Shown here piece after piece: positions 42,701 to 52,395 of a stretch of DNA of 64,000 nucleotides (positions are counted from its first letter, which is position 1; each line of letters opens with the position of its first letter). The translations under genes and the position numbers were made by a program. The DNA comes from Rubricella sp038526735 (lineage in GTDB: Bacteria > Pseudomonadota > Alphaproteobacteria > Rhodobacterales > Rhodobacteraceae), in the NCBI GenBank assembly GCA_038526735.1, contig JBCBGM010000001.1:214551-278550 (forward strand). The letters run 5' to 3'. A model generated the notes under the pieces. It was given only the letters and a program-made list of their open reading frames with translations, searched no databases and was not told the DNA's origin.

Positions 42701-42751
42701 TGTGATCACACGTTTCTTTCCTGTGATCACAAAGCCGCTAAAATGCGACAA
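42701..42751 (+). promoter_or_regulatory. Paired TGTGATCACA operators plus TGCGACAA upstream of sdhC
   Basis: Exact palindromes at 42701-42710 and 42722-42731, again 21 bp apart, with GCGACAA at 42745-42751, 23 bases from the start of the second palindrome. The sdhC ATG is 138 bases beyond the second palindrome (135 for sucC). The layout duplicates that at 12217-12267, but the surrounding bases differ, so it is not a recent duplication. A shared repressor or activator is inferred. Confidence 0.75.
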
Positions 42752-42869
42752 CAAACCCCGCCCCTGTGGCAAACCCGCCCTTTTCACTTCTGAACACGGG
42801 ATTAATTTGGCGACACGTCGTTTCTATGCGATACGCAATACGTTTCAAAGCTAAACCGAAAGGTCCGCC

Positions 42870-43256
42870 ATGGCAGATGTAAACCGCGGAAACCGCCCGC
42901 TCTCTCCGCACCTTTCTGTTTACCGCTTCTACATCACGATGCTGGCCTCGATCACAAACCGCATCGCGGGCGTCGCGCTTGCCGGCGGTGGCGTTCTGCT
43001 CGTTGTGTGGCTGATGGCAGCGGCGACCTCGCCGTCGGTATTTGCTTTTGTTGACGGGCTGATGACGTCGATCCTAGGCGATCTGGTCATGGTCGGGATG
43101 GCCTTGGCGCTCTGGTGGCACTTCTTCGGCGGCCTGCGGCACCTCTATTGGGACACTGGGCGCGGCTTTGACCTGAACACAGCCAACCGTCTCTCCCTTT
43201 ATTCGATCATCGCCGCGCCGGTGATGACCGCATTCACAATTTTGGTGGTGATGTAA
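42870..43256 (+). CDS. sdhC: Succinate dehydrogenase cytochrome b556 subunit
   Basis: Membrane anchor of complex II, 128 residues with three helices. RPLSPHLSVYRFYITMLASITNRIAG contains the quinone-site Ser/Arg region, and HFFGGLRHLYWDTG holds the haem-ligand His. The ATG follows AAAGGTCCGCC. First gene of sdhCDAB; its stop overlaps the sdhD start (TAATG). Confidence 0.96.
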   Translation: MADVNRGNRPLSPHLSVYRFYITMLASITNRIAGVALAGGGVLLVVWLMAAATSPSVFAFVDGLMTSILGDLVMVGMALALWWHFFGGLRHLYWDTGRGFDLNTANRLSLYSIIAAPVMTAFTILVVM

Positions 43257-43645
43257 TGGAAAGCCAATCTCCGTTTCTGACGAACCGCAAACGCGCCGAG
43301 GGCATGGGCTCCGCGCGCGATGGTGTTGAGCATTTCTGGCAGATGAAGGTCACCAGCGTCGCGCTGGCCTTGCTCACACCTCTCTTCCTCTTCCAGTTCG
43401 GGCGCCTGCTCGGCTCTGATCATGCAACCGTTGTGGCAGCATTTCAGAACCCGTTTTTCGCGGTCGTAACCGTTCTGATGATTGGGGTGGGTTTCTACCA
43501 TCTGAAAATAGGTCTTCAGGTTGTTATTGAAGATTATGTCCATGGCGCAGCGCGTATCCCCGTGCTGATTGGAAACACGTTCTTTTGCTACGCGGCAGCC
43601 GCGGCGGGTCTTTTCGCCGTAGCCAAACTGGCCCTTGGGGCCTGA
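43256..43645 (+). CDS. sdhD: Succinate dehydrogenase membrane anchor subunit
   Basis: Second membrane anchor of complex II, 129 residues with three helices. GSARDGVEHFWQMKVTSVALALL is the family start, and YHLKIGLQVVIEDYVHG near the end carries the conserved His and the Asp-Tyr of the quinone site. It overlaps sdhC by one base and precedes sdhA by 15. Confidence 0.95.
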   Translation: MESQSPFLTNRKRAEGMGSARDGVEHFWQMKVTSVALALLTPLFLFQFGRLLGSDHATVVAAFQNPFFAVVTVLMIGVGFYHLKIGLQVVIEDYVHGAARIPVLIGNTFFCYAAAAAGLFAVAKLALGA

Positions 43646-43660
43646 GAGGAGCACCACCGC

Positions 43661-45469
43661 ATGTCCGCCTATGAATTTATCGATCACACGTATGACGTTG
43701 TTGTCGTTGGCGCCGGTGGCGCCGGCCTCCGTGCAACCCTCGGCATGGCTGAGCAAGGTCTGCGCACCGCCTGTGTGACCAAAGTCTTCCCGACGCGCTC
43801 TCATACTGTTGCAGCACAGGGCGGCATTGCAGCCTCGCTCTCTAACATGGGCCCCGACAACTGGCAGTGGCACATGTATGACACTGTGAAAGGGTCAGAC
43901 TGGCTCGGCGACACCGACGCGATGGAATACCTCGCCCGCGAAGCGCCCCAAGCAGTGTATGAGCTGGAGCATTACGGCGTGCCGTTCTCCCGCACCGAAG
44001 AGGGTAAGATCTACCAGCGCCCGTTCGGGGGCCACACCACCCAGTTTGGCGAGGGCCCCCCGGTGCAACGCACCTGTGCCGCCGCTGACCGGACCGGCCA
44101 CGCGATCCTGCACACGCTTTATGGCCAGTCGCTCAAGAACAACGCGGAGTTCTTCATCGAGTATTTCGCGACCGACCTGATCATGACCGAAGATGGTCAG
44201 TGCCAGGGTCTGATCGCGTGGAAGCTGGATGACGGTACCCTGCACCGCTTCAACGCCAAGATGGTGGTGCTCGCGACGGGTGGTTACGGCCGCGCCTACT
44301 TCTCAGCAACATCCGCGCACACCTGCACCGGTGACGGTGGTGGGATGGTCGCACGCCAGAACTTGCCCTTGCAGGACATGGAATTCGTGCAATTCCACCC
44401 GACCGGCATTTACGGTTCAGGCTGCCTGATTACCGAGGGTGCCCGCGGCGAGGGTGGTTATCTGACCAACTCCGAAGGTGAGCGCTTCATGGAGCGTTAC
44501 GCGCCAACCTACAAAGACTTGGCGTCTCGCGACGTGGTCTCGCGCTGCATGACGATGGAGATCCGCGATGGTCGCGGTGTCGGCGCTGATGGCGACCATA
44601 TCCACCTGCACCTCAACCACCTCCCGCCGGAGACATTGGCGGAGCGGTTGCCCGGTATCTCCGAGTCGGCACGCATCTTTGCCGGCGTTGACCTCACGAA
44701 AGAGCCCATCCCGGTGCTGCCGACGGTGCATTACAACATGGGCGGCATTCCGACGAACTACTGGGGTGAGGTGCTCAACCCGACCGAGTCAAACCCTGAT
44801 GCAATCTCTCCGGGCCTGATGGCCGTGGGTGAGGCTGGCTGTGCTTCGGTGCATGGCGCAAACCGCCTTGGCTCCAACTCGCTGATCGACTTGGTGGTCT
44901 TTGGCCGCGCGGCGGCGATCAAGGCTGGTGAGGTCGTTGACCCGAACGAGAAGAACCGCCCGCTCAACGAGCGCTCCGTCGAGCAAGCGATGGAGCGGTT
45001 TGACAAGATCCGCCACGCAGATGGCAGCACCGCCACCGCTGAGCTGCGGCTGACCATGCAGAAAACGATGCAGGCCGACGCAGCAGTCTTCCGCACCGAC
45101 AAGACGCTCGCTGAGGGTGTTACAAAGATGCAGAAGGTCGCCGAGGGGCTTGAGGATGTGAAGATCACCGACCGCAGCATGGTCTGGAATTCTGACCTCA
45201 TGGAGACCCTTGAGCTGACCAACCTCATGCCCAACGCGCTCTGCACCATCTACGGCGCAGAGGCCCGGAAAGAGAGCCGCGGCGCGCATGCGCACGAGGA
45301 CTACCCCGACCGCGACGATGAGAATTGGCGCGTGCACACCCTTTCGTGGATGAACGGCGACACGGACGTGAAACTGGGCCACCGCCCGGTGCATCTCGAC
45401 CCGCTCACCGGCCACAACGAAGGTGGCATCGATCTGGCAAAAATCGCGCCCAAGGCGCGGGTTTACTAA
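43661..45469 (+). CDS. sdhA: Succinate dehydrogenase flavoprotein subunit
   Basis: Catalytic subunit oxidising succinate to fumarate, 602 residues. The FAD fold starts DVVVVGAGGAGLRATLGMAEQG; the covalent flavin His is in FPTRSHTVAAQGGI; HTCTGDGGGM and MEFVQFHPTGIYGSG are active-site blocks. The length is normal. GAGAGGAGC lies upstream of ATG 43661. It feeds electrons to SdhB. Confidence 0.98.
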   Translation: MSAYEFIDHTYDVVVVGAGGAGLRATLGMAEQGLRTACVTKVFPTRSHTVAAQGGIAASLSNMGPDNWQWHMYDTVKGSDWLGDTDAMEYLAREAPQAVYELEHYGVPFSRTEEGKIYQRPFGGHTTQFGEGPPVQRTCAAADRTGHAILHTLYGQSLKNNAEFFIEYFATDLIMTEDGQCQGLIAWKLDDGTLHRFNAKMVVLATGGYGRAYFSATSAHTCTGDGGGMVARQNLPLQDMEFVQFHPTGIYGSGCLITEGARGEGGYLTNSEGERFMERYAPTYKDLASRDVVSRCMTMEIRDGRGVGADGDHIHLHLNHLPPETLAERLPGISESARIFAGVDLTKEPIPVLPTVHYNMGGIPTNYWGEVLNPTESNPDAISPGLMAVGEAGCASVHGANRLGSNSLIDLVVFGRAAAIKAGEVVDPNEKNRPLNERSVEQAMERFDKIRHADGSTATAELRLTMQKTMQADAAVFRTDKTLAEGVTKMQKVAEGLEDVKITDRSMVWNSDLMETLELTNLMPNALCTIYGAEARKESRGAHAHEDYPDRDDENWRVHTLSWMNGDTDVKLGHRPVHLDPLTGHNEGGIDLAKIAPKARVY

Positions 45470-45481
45470 GGAGCGCAGCAG

Positions 45482-46261
45482 ATGGTTGAATTCGCCCTCC
45501 CGAAAAACTCCAAGATTAAGGTCGGCAAGACCTGGCCAAAGCCTGAGGGTACGAATGTCCGTGCCTTCAAGGTCTACCGCTGGGACCCTGACACCGGAGA
45601 GAACCCACGGATCGACACCTATTTCGTCGATCTTGATCAGTGCGGCCCGATGATTTTGGACGCGCTCATCAAGATCAAAAACGAGATCGACCCAACGCTG
45701 ACCTTCCGTCGCTCTTGCCGCGAGGGCATCTGCGGCTCGTGCGCGATGAACATCGGCGGGATCAACACGCTGGCCTGTATCCACGGTATCGATGAGGCAC
45801 CGAAAGGGACGATCTCGATCTATCCTCTGCCGCACATGCCAGTGATCAAGGATTTGATCCCCGATCTCACGCATTTCTACGCCCAGCATGCCTCGATCAT
45901 GCCGTGGCTGGAGACGAAGACGCAGCGCCCCAAGCAAGAGTGGCGCCAGTCGATCGAAGACCGCAAAAAGCTCGACGGTCTCTATGAGTGCGTGATGTGC
46001 GCGTCCTGCTCGACTTCCTGCCCCAGCTACTGGTGGAACGGCGACAAGTATCTTGGCCCCGCAGCGCTTCTGCACGCCTATCGCTGGATCATCGACAGCC
46101 GGGATGAGAGCACCGGCGAGCGGCTCGACTACCTTGAAGATCCGTTCAAGCTCTATCGCTGCCACACGATTATGAACTGTGCGCAGACCTGCCCCAAGGG
46201 TCTGAACCCAGCAAAAGCGATCTCTGAGATCAAGAAAATGATGGTGGAGCGCCGGGTCTAA
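45482..46261 (+). CDS. sdhB: Succinate dehydrogenase iron-sulfur subunit
   Basis: Electron-transfer subunit with three Fe-S clusters, 259 residues. CREGICGSCAMNIGG...C binds [2Fe-2S]; CVMCASCSTSCPSYWWN and CHTIMNCAQTCPKGLNP bind the [4Fe-4S] and [3Fe-4S] clusters. The ATG follows AAGGAGCGCAGCAG, 12 bases after sdhA. Last gene of the operon, ended by a strong terminator. Confidence 0.98.
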   Translation: MVEFALPKNSKIKVGKTWPKPEGTNVRAFKVYRWDPDTGENPRIDTYFVDLDQCGPMILDALIKIKNEIDPTLTFRRSCREGICGSCAMNIGGINTLACIHGIDEAPKGTISIYPLPHMPVIKDLIPDLTHFYAQHASIMPWLETKTQRPKQEWRQSIEDRKKLDGLYECVMCASCSTSCPSYWWNGDKYLGPAALLHAYRWIIDSRDESTGERLDYLEDPFKLYRCHTIMNCAQTCPKGLNPAKAISEIKKMMVERRV

Positions 46262-46285
46262 CCCAGCACCTCTCCGTCAAGTTAC

Positions 46286-46320
46286 AAAGCGCCGGGCCCC
46301 TCGCTCGGCGCTTTTTGTTT
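46286..46320 (+). terminator. Intrinsic terminator of sdhCDAB
   Basis: AAAGCGCCG (46286-46294) and CGGCGCTTT (46306-46314) form a 9-bp stem with an 11-base loop, followed by TTGTTT, 25 bases past the sdhB stop. Confidence 0.92.
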
Positions 46321-46482
46321 GGCGTCATCACTCTCCCTAGAACCAACCGCTGCGCTGATTGACAGTCCACTGCGCCATCCTACCTGTTCGATGCGCAGTG
46401 CGGCACACGCAGGCCGCGCTGATCTTAAACGCCGACCCCTGCGTAACAATCATGGGCAAAAGTTGCCCTGGGGAGAATGATC

Positions 46483-47568
46483 ATGAATATGCTGGTCACC
46501 GATATTCGGGCTGATCGCCCGACCAAAGAAGATGCCGCCGCAGCACTCAAGACACTGATGGCCCATCTCAAAGACCACCCGGAAGCCGCCACCTCGCTGG
46601 ACCTCGACGCGCTCAAGGCGCTCGGTTACCGCGCAGAGCTGAACCGCACCTACCCCGCTGATTTTCGTGTCACCGAAAGCTACAAAGAGACCCTGCCTGA
46701 CCTACAGAACGGCCCGGAGTCTCTGATCAAGGGCGCGCACGCGCCGATTCAACATGTTGGGATTTCCAACTTCGCGCTGCCGTTGACCTACACCGCCGCA
46801 AACGGTCAGCCCTTGTTGCTGGAAACGTCGGTCACCGGATCCGTGAGCCTGGAAGCGTCCAAGAAGGGGATCAACATGAGCCGCATCATGCGCTCATTTT
46901 ACCGCTTCAAAGACACGCCCATGAACCTGGAAGCGATCGAGGCGATTTTGCAGGCTTATGTGGATGATCTCGGCTCGTTTGACGCGCGCCTGATGCTGCG
47001 GCTGCGCTATCCGATGCTCAAGCCGTCGCTGCGGTCGGGGCTGGAGGGTTATCAGTATTACAACGTCGCCTTCGAAGTGATCCGCGAAGGGGGGAGCACC
47101 ACGCGGGTGATGCACCTCGACTACGTGTATTCCTCCACCTGCCCGTGCTCGCTGGAGCTGTCAGAGCATGCCCGCCAAGAGCGCGGCCAGATCGCCACGC
47201 CGCATTCTCAGCGCTCGGTTGCGCGTGTCTCGGTAACGGTTGAGCAGGGCCAGACACTGTCGGTCGAGGAATTGGTCGCCCGCTGCCAAGAGGCAATCGT
47301 CACCGAGACGCAGGTCATGGTGAAACGCGAGGATGAGCAAGCCTTTGCGGAACTGAACGGCTCAAACCCGATCTTCGTTGAGGATGCTGCGCGGCTGATG
47401 TGTGAAGCGCTGGAGCAAACCAGCCAAGTTGGCGATTTTCGGATCGTCGCAAGCCATCAGGAAAGCTTACACAGCCATGATGCCGTGTCGGTGCTGACGC
47501 GCGGAGAGACCTTCTCCAACACCAGCATTGACCCGCATCTCTTCCAGAGCCTGATCCACGTGGGTTGA
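46483..47568 (+). CDS. folE2: GTP cyclohydrolase FolE2 (type IB)
   Basis: First step of folate synthesis from GTP, zinc-independent isoform, 361 residues. The conserved STCPCSLELSEHARQERGQIA block holds the metal-binding cysteine region, and PIQHVGISNFALPL is typical. ATG 46483 is seven bases after GGGGAG and is preferred over ATG 46477, which is too close. A weak TTGACA-N16-TACCTG promoter lies at 46359-46386. FolE2 genes are often under Zur control, but no Zur-like palindrome is seen. Confidence 0.94.
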   Translation: MNMLVTDIRADRPTKEDAAAALKTLMAHLKDHPEAATSLDLDALKALGYRAELNRTYPADFRVTESYKETLPDLQNGPESLIKGAHAPIQHVGISNFALPLTYTAANGQPLLLETSVTGSVSLEASKKGINMSRIMRSFYRFKDTPMNLEAIEAILQAYVDDLGSFDARLMLRLRYPMLKPSLRSGLEGYQYYNVAFEVIREGGSTTRVMHLDYVYSSTCPCSLELSEHARQERGQIATPHSQRSVARVSVTVEQGQTLSVEELVARCQEAIVTETQVMVKREDEQAFAELNGSNPIFVEDAARLMCEALEQTSQVGDFRIVASHQESLHSHDAVSVLTRGETFSNTSIDPHLFQSLIHVG

Positions 47569-47616
47569 TCCCCACTGCTAACACGACCACTCTGCGCCCA
47601 ATCTGAGGGGCGCAGG

Positions 47617-48564
47617 GTGCACGTTTTCTTCGTCATCGATGCTGGAAAATACGAGTGGCAATCGGTGCTGCTCACGGCTTCTTTGCGGCAGTTTGCATCC
47701 GGGGTTGAGCATGTCACCGCGTTTGTCCCTCAGCGGAGGGTCTCCGTCATCTCCCCCAAAGTGCTGGCGTTTCAGGAGCGGATGGGCGTTGCCATCGACA
47801 CGCTGCAAGACAACGACGCTTTTTTCGCCTCGCGCTATGACCACGGCAATAAGGTCTTGGCGGCGCAGGCGATGTCGGGGCGGGGCGATGCGCTGTTCCT
47901 CGACACAGACACGGTTTTTTGCCGGGAGACGGATGTCAGCGTGGCGCTCGGAGAGGCTTTCCTCGCTGGCGTCTCGACCAAAGGTCAACTCTGGGCCACG
48001 CGCAAAACCGCGAAATGGGCGGAGTTGCTCAACGCTGCGGGGTATCCGCCCAGTGACGGCGAGGCGCTTGAACAAACCCTTCCGCATCTCAACGGCGGGG
48101 TGATCTTCTTTCGCGATCAGCGCGTGTTTGGGCCAACGGGAGACCAAACCCTTGGCGAGGCGTGGCTCGACATGGCTAGCCGCATTGACCGGCTGGAGTT
48201 TCAAGACCGCCGCCCCTGGGTTGACCAACTCTCACTCTGTATCGTGGCGCGGATGCTGCCGCCTGAGAGTGTCAGAACGCTTGATGACAGCTGGAACCAC
48301 AGCCTCGTCAATGACCTCGAACCGCTGCGGAGCATGCCCAAAATCCTCCACTACCACGGCGGAAACCGGACACATAAACTGCGGCGCAACCTTGGTATGG
48401 GGATCGTGAACATGCTGCTGCGCGATGATGAGGACTTCGGCGATATCAACGATCTGGTGGCGCTCTCGATGGAAACGCAGGCCCGCCACATACAGTTCAA
48501 GGAAGAGGCGGGCATCGATGTTGGAGCAAATGCCCGGCGACACAAACGATGGAATAAGGGCTAG
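47617..48564 (+). CDS. Glycosyltransferase-like protein with DxD motif
   Basis: A 315-residue protein resembling nucleotide-diphospho-sugar transferases: FFVIDAGKYEWQSVLLTASLRQF at the start, ALFLDTDTVFCRE with the DxD metal site, LPHLNGGVIFFRD further on, and a His-containing KILHYHGGNRTHK. The substrate is unknown. The GTG start follows GAGGGG by six bases. It resembles the GT8-like protein at 36.6-37.4 kb in domain order, though the sequences are clearly different. It converges on ilvA. Confidence 0.75.
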   Translation: MHVFFVIDAGKYEWQSVLLTASLRQFASGVEHVTAFVPQRRVSVISPKVLAFQERMGVAIDTLQDNDAFFASRYDHGNKVLAAQAMSGRGDALFLDTDTVFCRETDVSVALGEAFLAGVSTKGQLWATRKTAKWAELLNAAGYPPSDGEALEQTLPHLNGGVIFFRDQRVFGPTGDQTLGEAWLDMASRIDRLEFQDRRPWVDQLSLCIVARMLPPESVRTLDDSWNHSLVNDLEPLRSMPKILHYHGGNRTHKLRRNLGMGIVNMLLRDDEDFGDINDLVALSMETQARHIQFKEEAGIDVGANARRHKRWNKG

Positions 48565-48567
48565 CGG

Positions 48568-49812
48568 CTAGACCAGCAGGTCAGCGAGATCTTCGGAGTC
48601 GGTGATGTCGCGCCATCCAATACCACCCTGCTCCATCTTGGTTTGCAGCTCTGCAAAGCTCTCGGGCGTGGGCGAGTCTATCCCGATCAGAACCGAACCG
48701 AAGTTGCGCGCGGACTTCTTGAGATACTCGAAGCGAAAGATGTCATCGTTCGGGCCGAGCATGAACAGAAAGTCCTTCAGCGCACCGGGTCGCTGGGGCA
48801 TCCGGATGACGTAGTACTTCTTCAGCCCCTGAAAGCGGAGCGCGCGCTCTTTGACTTCCGGCAGACGTTCAAAGTCGAAGTTGCCGCCCGAGGCGACGCA
48901 GACCACGGTCTTTCCGCGAATTTTGTCGGCAATGTCGGGCAGCACGTCGATGGCGAGTGCACCCGCAGGCTCCAACACGAGGCCGTCTTCGTTGAGAAGG
49001 TGCAGGATCGTGCCGCAGAGGCGGTTCTCTGGCACCAGTTGCACGCTTTCGGGCGACAGCGACTTGAGGCAGTCGAAGGTATAGGCCCCGATCCGCGCCA
49101 CCGCTGCACCATCCACGAAGGTGGAGATTTCGTTGAGCGCGACCGGCCCGCCCGCCTCAAGCGCTGTTTTGAGAGAGGCCGCCTCGCGCGGCTCAACGCA
49201 AATGATCTCCGTCTCTGCTCCCAGCGCTTGGAGGTAAGATGTGGCCCCGGCCGACAACCCACCACCCCCAACCGGCAGCACCATCACATCCGGCGCGCGC
49301 CCGAGCTCTTGCACGACCTCGGCGGTGACGGTCGCTTGCCCAGTGATAATCTCGGGCGCGTCGAACGGGGGCACGAACGCGGCTTTCTGCTCTTCGGCAT
49401 AGGCGAGGGCTGCGGCAAGGCATTCATCAAACGTGTCGCCCTCAAGCTCCACCCGCACCGAGGCGCCTCCAAACTTGCGCGTTTTGCTGACCTTCTGCCC
49501 GGGCGTCGTAGTGGGCATAAAGATCACGCCCTCCACGCCCAGACGCGAGCAACACCACGCAAACCCTTGGGCATGGTTTCCCGCAGAAGCACAGACAAAC
49601 AGCTCAGCAGGCTTTTCAGCCGCCAGCGCCTTGCGAAAGAACGTGTAGGCCCCGCGCAGTTTGTAGGAGCGCACCACATTTAAGTCTTCGCGCTTCAGCC
49701 AGATCTCCGCACCATATTTCGCGGACATATCGGGCGCGCGTTGTAGCGGAGAGCTCGGCATCACCTCATGCAACGCGTCAGCGGCGGCGTGTACCTCGTC
49801 AACAAATGTCAT
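48568..49812 (-). CDS. ilvA: Threonine ammonia-lyase (threonine deaminase)
   Basis: PLP enzyme turning threonine into 2-oxobutanoate for isoleucine synthesis, 414 residues. The PLP lysine is Lys51 in VRSYKLRGAY; the phosphate-binding loop is VGGGGLSAG. A single ACT-like regulatory domain follows (YVIRMPQRPGALKDFLFML ...), the short form. ATG 49812 overlaps the zapE stop (ATGA), so it is translationally coupled to zapE; GTG 49827 is the alternative start. Confidence 0.95.
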   Translation of the reverse strand: MTFVDEVHAAADALHEVMPSSPLQRAPDMSAKYGAEIWLKREDLNVVRSYKLRGAYTFFRKALAAEKPAELFVCASAGNHAQGFAWCCSRLGVEGVIFMPTTTPGQKVSKTRKFGGASVRVELEGDTFDECLAAALAYAEEQKAAFVPPFDAPEIITGQATVTAEVVQELGRAPDVMVLPVGGGGLSAGATSYLQALGAETEIICVEPREAASLKTALEAGGPVALNEISTFVDGAAVARIGAYTFDCLKSLSPESVQLVPENRLCGTILHLLNEDGLVLEPAGALAIDVLPDIADKIRGKTVVCVASGGNFDFERLPEVKERALRFQGLKKYYVIRMPQRPGALKDFLFMLGPNDDIFRFEYLKKSARNFGSVLIGIDSPTPESFAELQTKMEQGGIGWRDITDSEDLADLLV

Positions 49813-50906
49813 TCGCGCTGCCCCCACGCATCACCTTGCATCTCATTGAGCCGCGAAACAGTGCGCTCAAACTCAAATGCACCCTCGCCGGCCGGGTAAA
49901 GCGCCTCTGGCTCTGCCTCGGCCGAGGCTATGAGCCGAACCTGCGCCTCATACAATGCGTCAATCAAGGTCACAAAGCGCTTGGCCTCATTGGCGCGAGC
50001 GCGGGTGAGAAGGGGGATGTTGTCGATGAACAGGGTCGAAACGGCCTCTGCGATGGCGAGGTAATCTCCGGGGCCCAGCGCCTCCGCGCAGAACGACCGA
50101 AAACTGCCGCGGCCGATGCCGTTGCGGTAGCGCGGGATGATCACATCCCTGCCCTTTTGCCTCAAAACCAGCCGATCTCCCTCTCCGCCCGCAAGCTCCA
50201 TCCAGGCCTCCGCCATGCGCAGATCGCGGTCAGGACCCGAGAAATACACCTCCCGTCCACGCAGACGATCAAGGCGGTGGTCGGTGGGGCTGTCGAGCGC
50301 CACCACATCGAGCTTCTCCTTGATCAACGCGATGAAGGGCAAAAACAGGTTTCGGTTGAGCCCGTCTTTATACAGGTCATCCGGATGGCGGTTTGAGGTC
50401 GTGACCACCACAACACCACGCTCAAAGAGCTTTTCGAACAGGCGGCCCACGAGCATCGCATCGGCGATATCGGTGATCTGCATCTCGTCAAAGCACAGCA
50501 GATGCGCCTGCGAGGCGACGCGCACGGCCACCGGCTCTATCGGATCTTCAACCCCCTCTTTGCGCGCTAGGCCGATGGAGTTGTGCATTTCTTGCATGAA
50601 GGCGTGAAAATGCACCCGGCGCTTTTTCTCGACCATCACCGCATCAAAGAAGAGGTCCATCAGCATCGACTTGCCGCGCCCCACCCCGCCGTAGAGGTAA
50701 AGCCCTGCGACAGGCGCTTCTTTCACCGGCTCGCGGCCCCATCCGAACAGGCCGATCTTGGCCTTGCGGGGTTGGGAGGCGCGGTAACCCTTCAGGCGCA
50801 CCGCGAGAAGCTGGAATATCTCGACGATCGCCCGCTGGTGCGGGTCGTCCTTCAAGGTGCCGTCGGCAACGCCTGCACGGTAAATCTCGAGTGGGCCTGC
50901 GCTCAT
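49809..50906 (-). CDS. zapE: Cell division protein ZapE (AFG1-like ATPase)
   Basis: AAA-type ATPase of 365 residues. Walker A is GGVGRGKSMLMDLFF, Walker B is LLCFDEMQITDIADAM, and VVVTTSNRHPDDLYKDGLNR is sensor 1. In E. coli ZapE binds FtsZ and affects Z-ring stability; the mitochondrial AFG1 relatives act in protein quality control. The upstream gap to the MFS gene (136 bases) serves both divergent promoters. Confidence 0.93.
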   Translation of the reverse strand: MSAGPLEIYRAGVADGTLKDDPHQRAIVEIFQLLAVRLKGYRASQPRKAKIGLFGWGREPVKEAPVAGLYLYGGVGRGKSMLMDLFFDAVMVEKKRRVHFHAFMQEMHNSIGLARKEGVEDPIEPVAVRVASQAHLLCFDEMQITDIADAMLVGRLFEKLFERGVVVVTTSNRHPDDLYKDGLNRNLFLPFIALIKEKLDVVALDSPTDHRLDRLRGREVYFSGPDRDLRMAEAWMELAGGEGDRLVLRQKGRDVIIPRYRNGIGRGSFRSFCAEALGPGDYLAIAEAVSTLFIDNIPLLTRARANEAKRFVTLIDALYEAQVRLIASAEAEPEALYPAGEGAFEFERTVSRLNEMQGDAWGQRE

Positions 50907-51042
50907 AGGGCGGCTCTAGCAGTGAACGGGGGCACGGGGAAGACGGGCACTTAAGTTCAATTTTCTTTATGTGACAGCGCAAAACCTTTCGTTTGTGTAA
51001 TTCCGCTCTGCCGCGCAAACATGCGCGGTCGGAGGATCGACC

Positions 51043-52281
51043 ATGACCCAAACCCAGGCCCGCCTGATCACGCCCGTTCTGATCGCCAGTTCGATCATCC
51101 TGATCTTGTCTTTTGGTATCCGCGCGGGGTTTGGGTTGTTCCAGATCCCCGTCGCAGAAGAGTTTGGCTGGATGCGGGCCGAGTTCTCGATGGCAATCGC
51201 AATCCAGAACCTCGCTTGGGGCATCGGACAGCCGATCTTCTCTGCGATTGCGGAGAAGTTTGGCGACCGCAAAGCAATCGTCCTCGGGGTGATCTGCTAC
51301 GCATTCGGCCTGGCCATGACGGCGTTTGCGATCACGCCCGGCCAAATGCAGTTGCTAGAAGTCTTCGTCGGCTTCGGCATCTCGGGCACCGCGTTTGGGA
51401 TTTTGCTGGCCGTCGTAGGGCGCGCGACCGCTGAAGAGCACCGCTCAATGGCACTCGGGATTGTCACCGCCATGGGCTCTGTCGGGCAGGTGGTGGGGCC
51501 TCCGGTCATCGCCGCCCTGCTCGCAGTGATGGCGTGGCAGAGCGTGTTTCTGGTGCTGGCCGCCGCGACGCTGCTGATCTTGCTCATTCTACCGTTCATG
51601 AAAGCGCCCTCGCAGGTCAACAAAGCCGAAATGAACGAGAGCATGAGCGAGATTTTGGGCCGCGCCTTCCGCGACCCGTCCTACGCTTTGATCTTCGTTG
51701 GCTTCTTTTCCTGCGGCTACCAGCTCGGCTTTATCACCGCGCATTTCCCGGCCTTTGTGGCAGAGGTTTGCGGCCCGATCTCTCCAGGAGGCGTGCTAGA
51801 CTCGCTAGGCGTTTCCACGACGACAGCCCTAGGTGCCTGGGCGATCGCGCTGATCGGCCTGACCAACATCGCGGGGACGATTTACGCCGGAAAGCTTGGC
51901 GCGACATTGCCCAAGAAGTACCTCCTCTCAGGCATCTACGCGCTGCGCACCGTCATCGCGGCGGCCTTCATCATCGTTCCGATGACGCCTGCAACGGTCA
52001 TCGTATTCTCTGCCGCGATGGGCGCGTTGTGGCTGGCGACGGTGCCGCTCACCTCTGGTCTGATCGCGCATATCTACGGTCTGCGCTACATGGGAACACT
52101 CTACGGGATCGTCTTCCTCAGCCATCAGCTGGGCTCTTTCATGGGCGTTTGGTTGGGCGGGGAGCTCTATGATCTGCACGGCTCCTACAACCTCGTTTGG
52201 TGGGTTGGCGTGGCGGTCGGGGCGTTCTCTGCGATTGTGCATTTGCCCGTGCGGGAAGAGCGAAAAGAGGCGTTTGCCTAA
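51043..52281 (+). CDS. MFS transporter (monocarboxylate/OFA-like)
   Basis: Twelve-helix major facilitator of 412 residues. GLFQIPVAEEFGWMRAEFSMAIAIQNLAWGIGQP resembles the monocarboxylate/oxalate-formate antiporter group, and the A-loop reads AEKFGDRKAI. Substrate unknown, perhaps an organic acid. ATG 51043 follows GGAGGA; just before that a CCGCGC/GCGCGG hairpin (51011-51028) could modulate translation. Confidence 0.85.
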   Translation: MTQTQARLITPVLIASSIILILSFGIRAGFGLFQIPVAEEFGWMRAEFSMAIAIQNLAWGIGQPIFSAIAEKFGDRKAIVLGVICYAFGLAMTAFAITPGQMQLLEVFVGFGISGTAFGILLAVVGRATAEEHRSMALGIVTAMGSVGQVVGPPVIAALLAVMAWQSVFLVLAAATLLILLILPFMKAPSQVNKAEMNESMSEILGRAFRDPSYALIFVGFFSCGYQLGFITAHFPAFVAEVCGPISPGGVLDSLGVSTTTALGAWAIALIGLTNIAGTIYAGKLGATLPKKYLLSGIYALRTVIAAAFIIVPMTPATVIVFSAAMGALWLATVPLTSGLIAHIYGLRYMGTLYGIVFLSHQLGSFMGVWLGGELYDLHGSYNLVWWVGVAVGAFSAIVHLPVREERKEAFA

Positions 52282-52395
52282 GCGCTTTGGCTGCAACGCA
52301 GACAGGTGTTTAGTAGGCCCAATAATCGCCGCCATCGCGTGACATCTTGGTCGTGTGTCGTTAAACTGACACCCACAAGATAAAGGGGATGCCGC

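Noticed and set aside
46321..46482. Zur box before folE2
   Set aside because: FolE2 genes are often zinc-regulated, but no AT-rich palindrome of Zur type is visible in the leader.
52355..52372. GTGTC/GACAC inverted repeat before gyrB as an operator
   Set aside because: Only five base pairs per arm with no second copy; noted in the gyrB entry but too weak to list.
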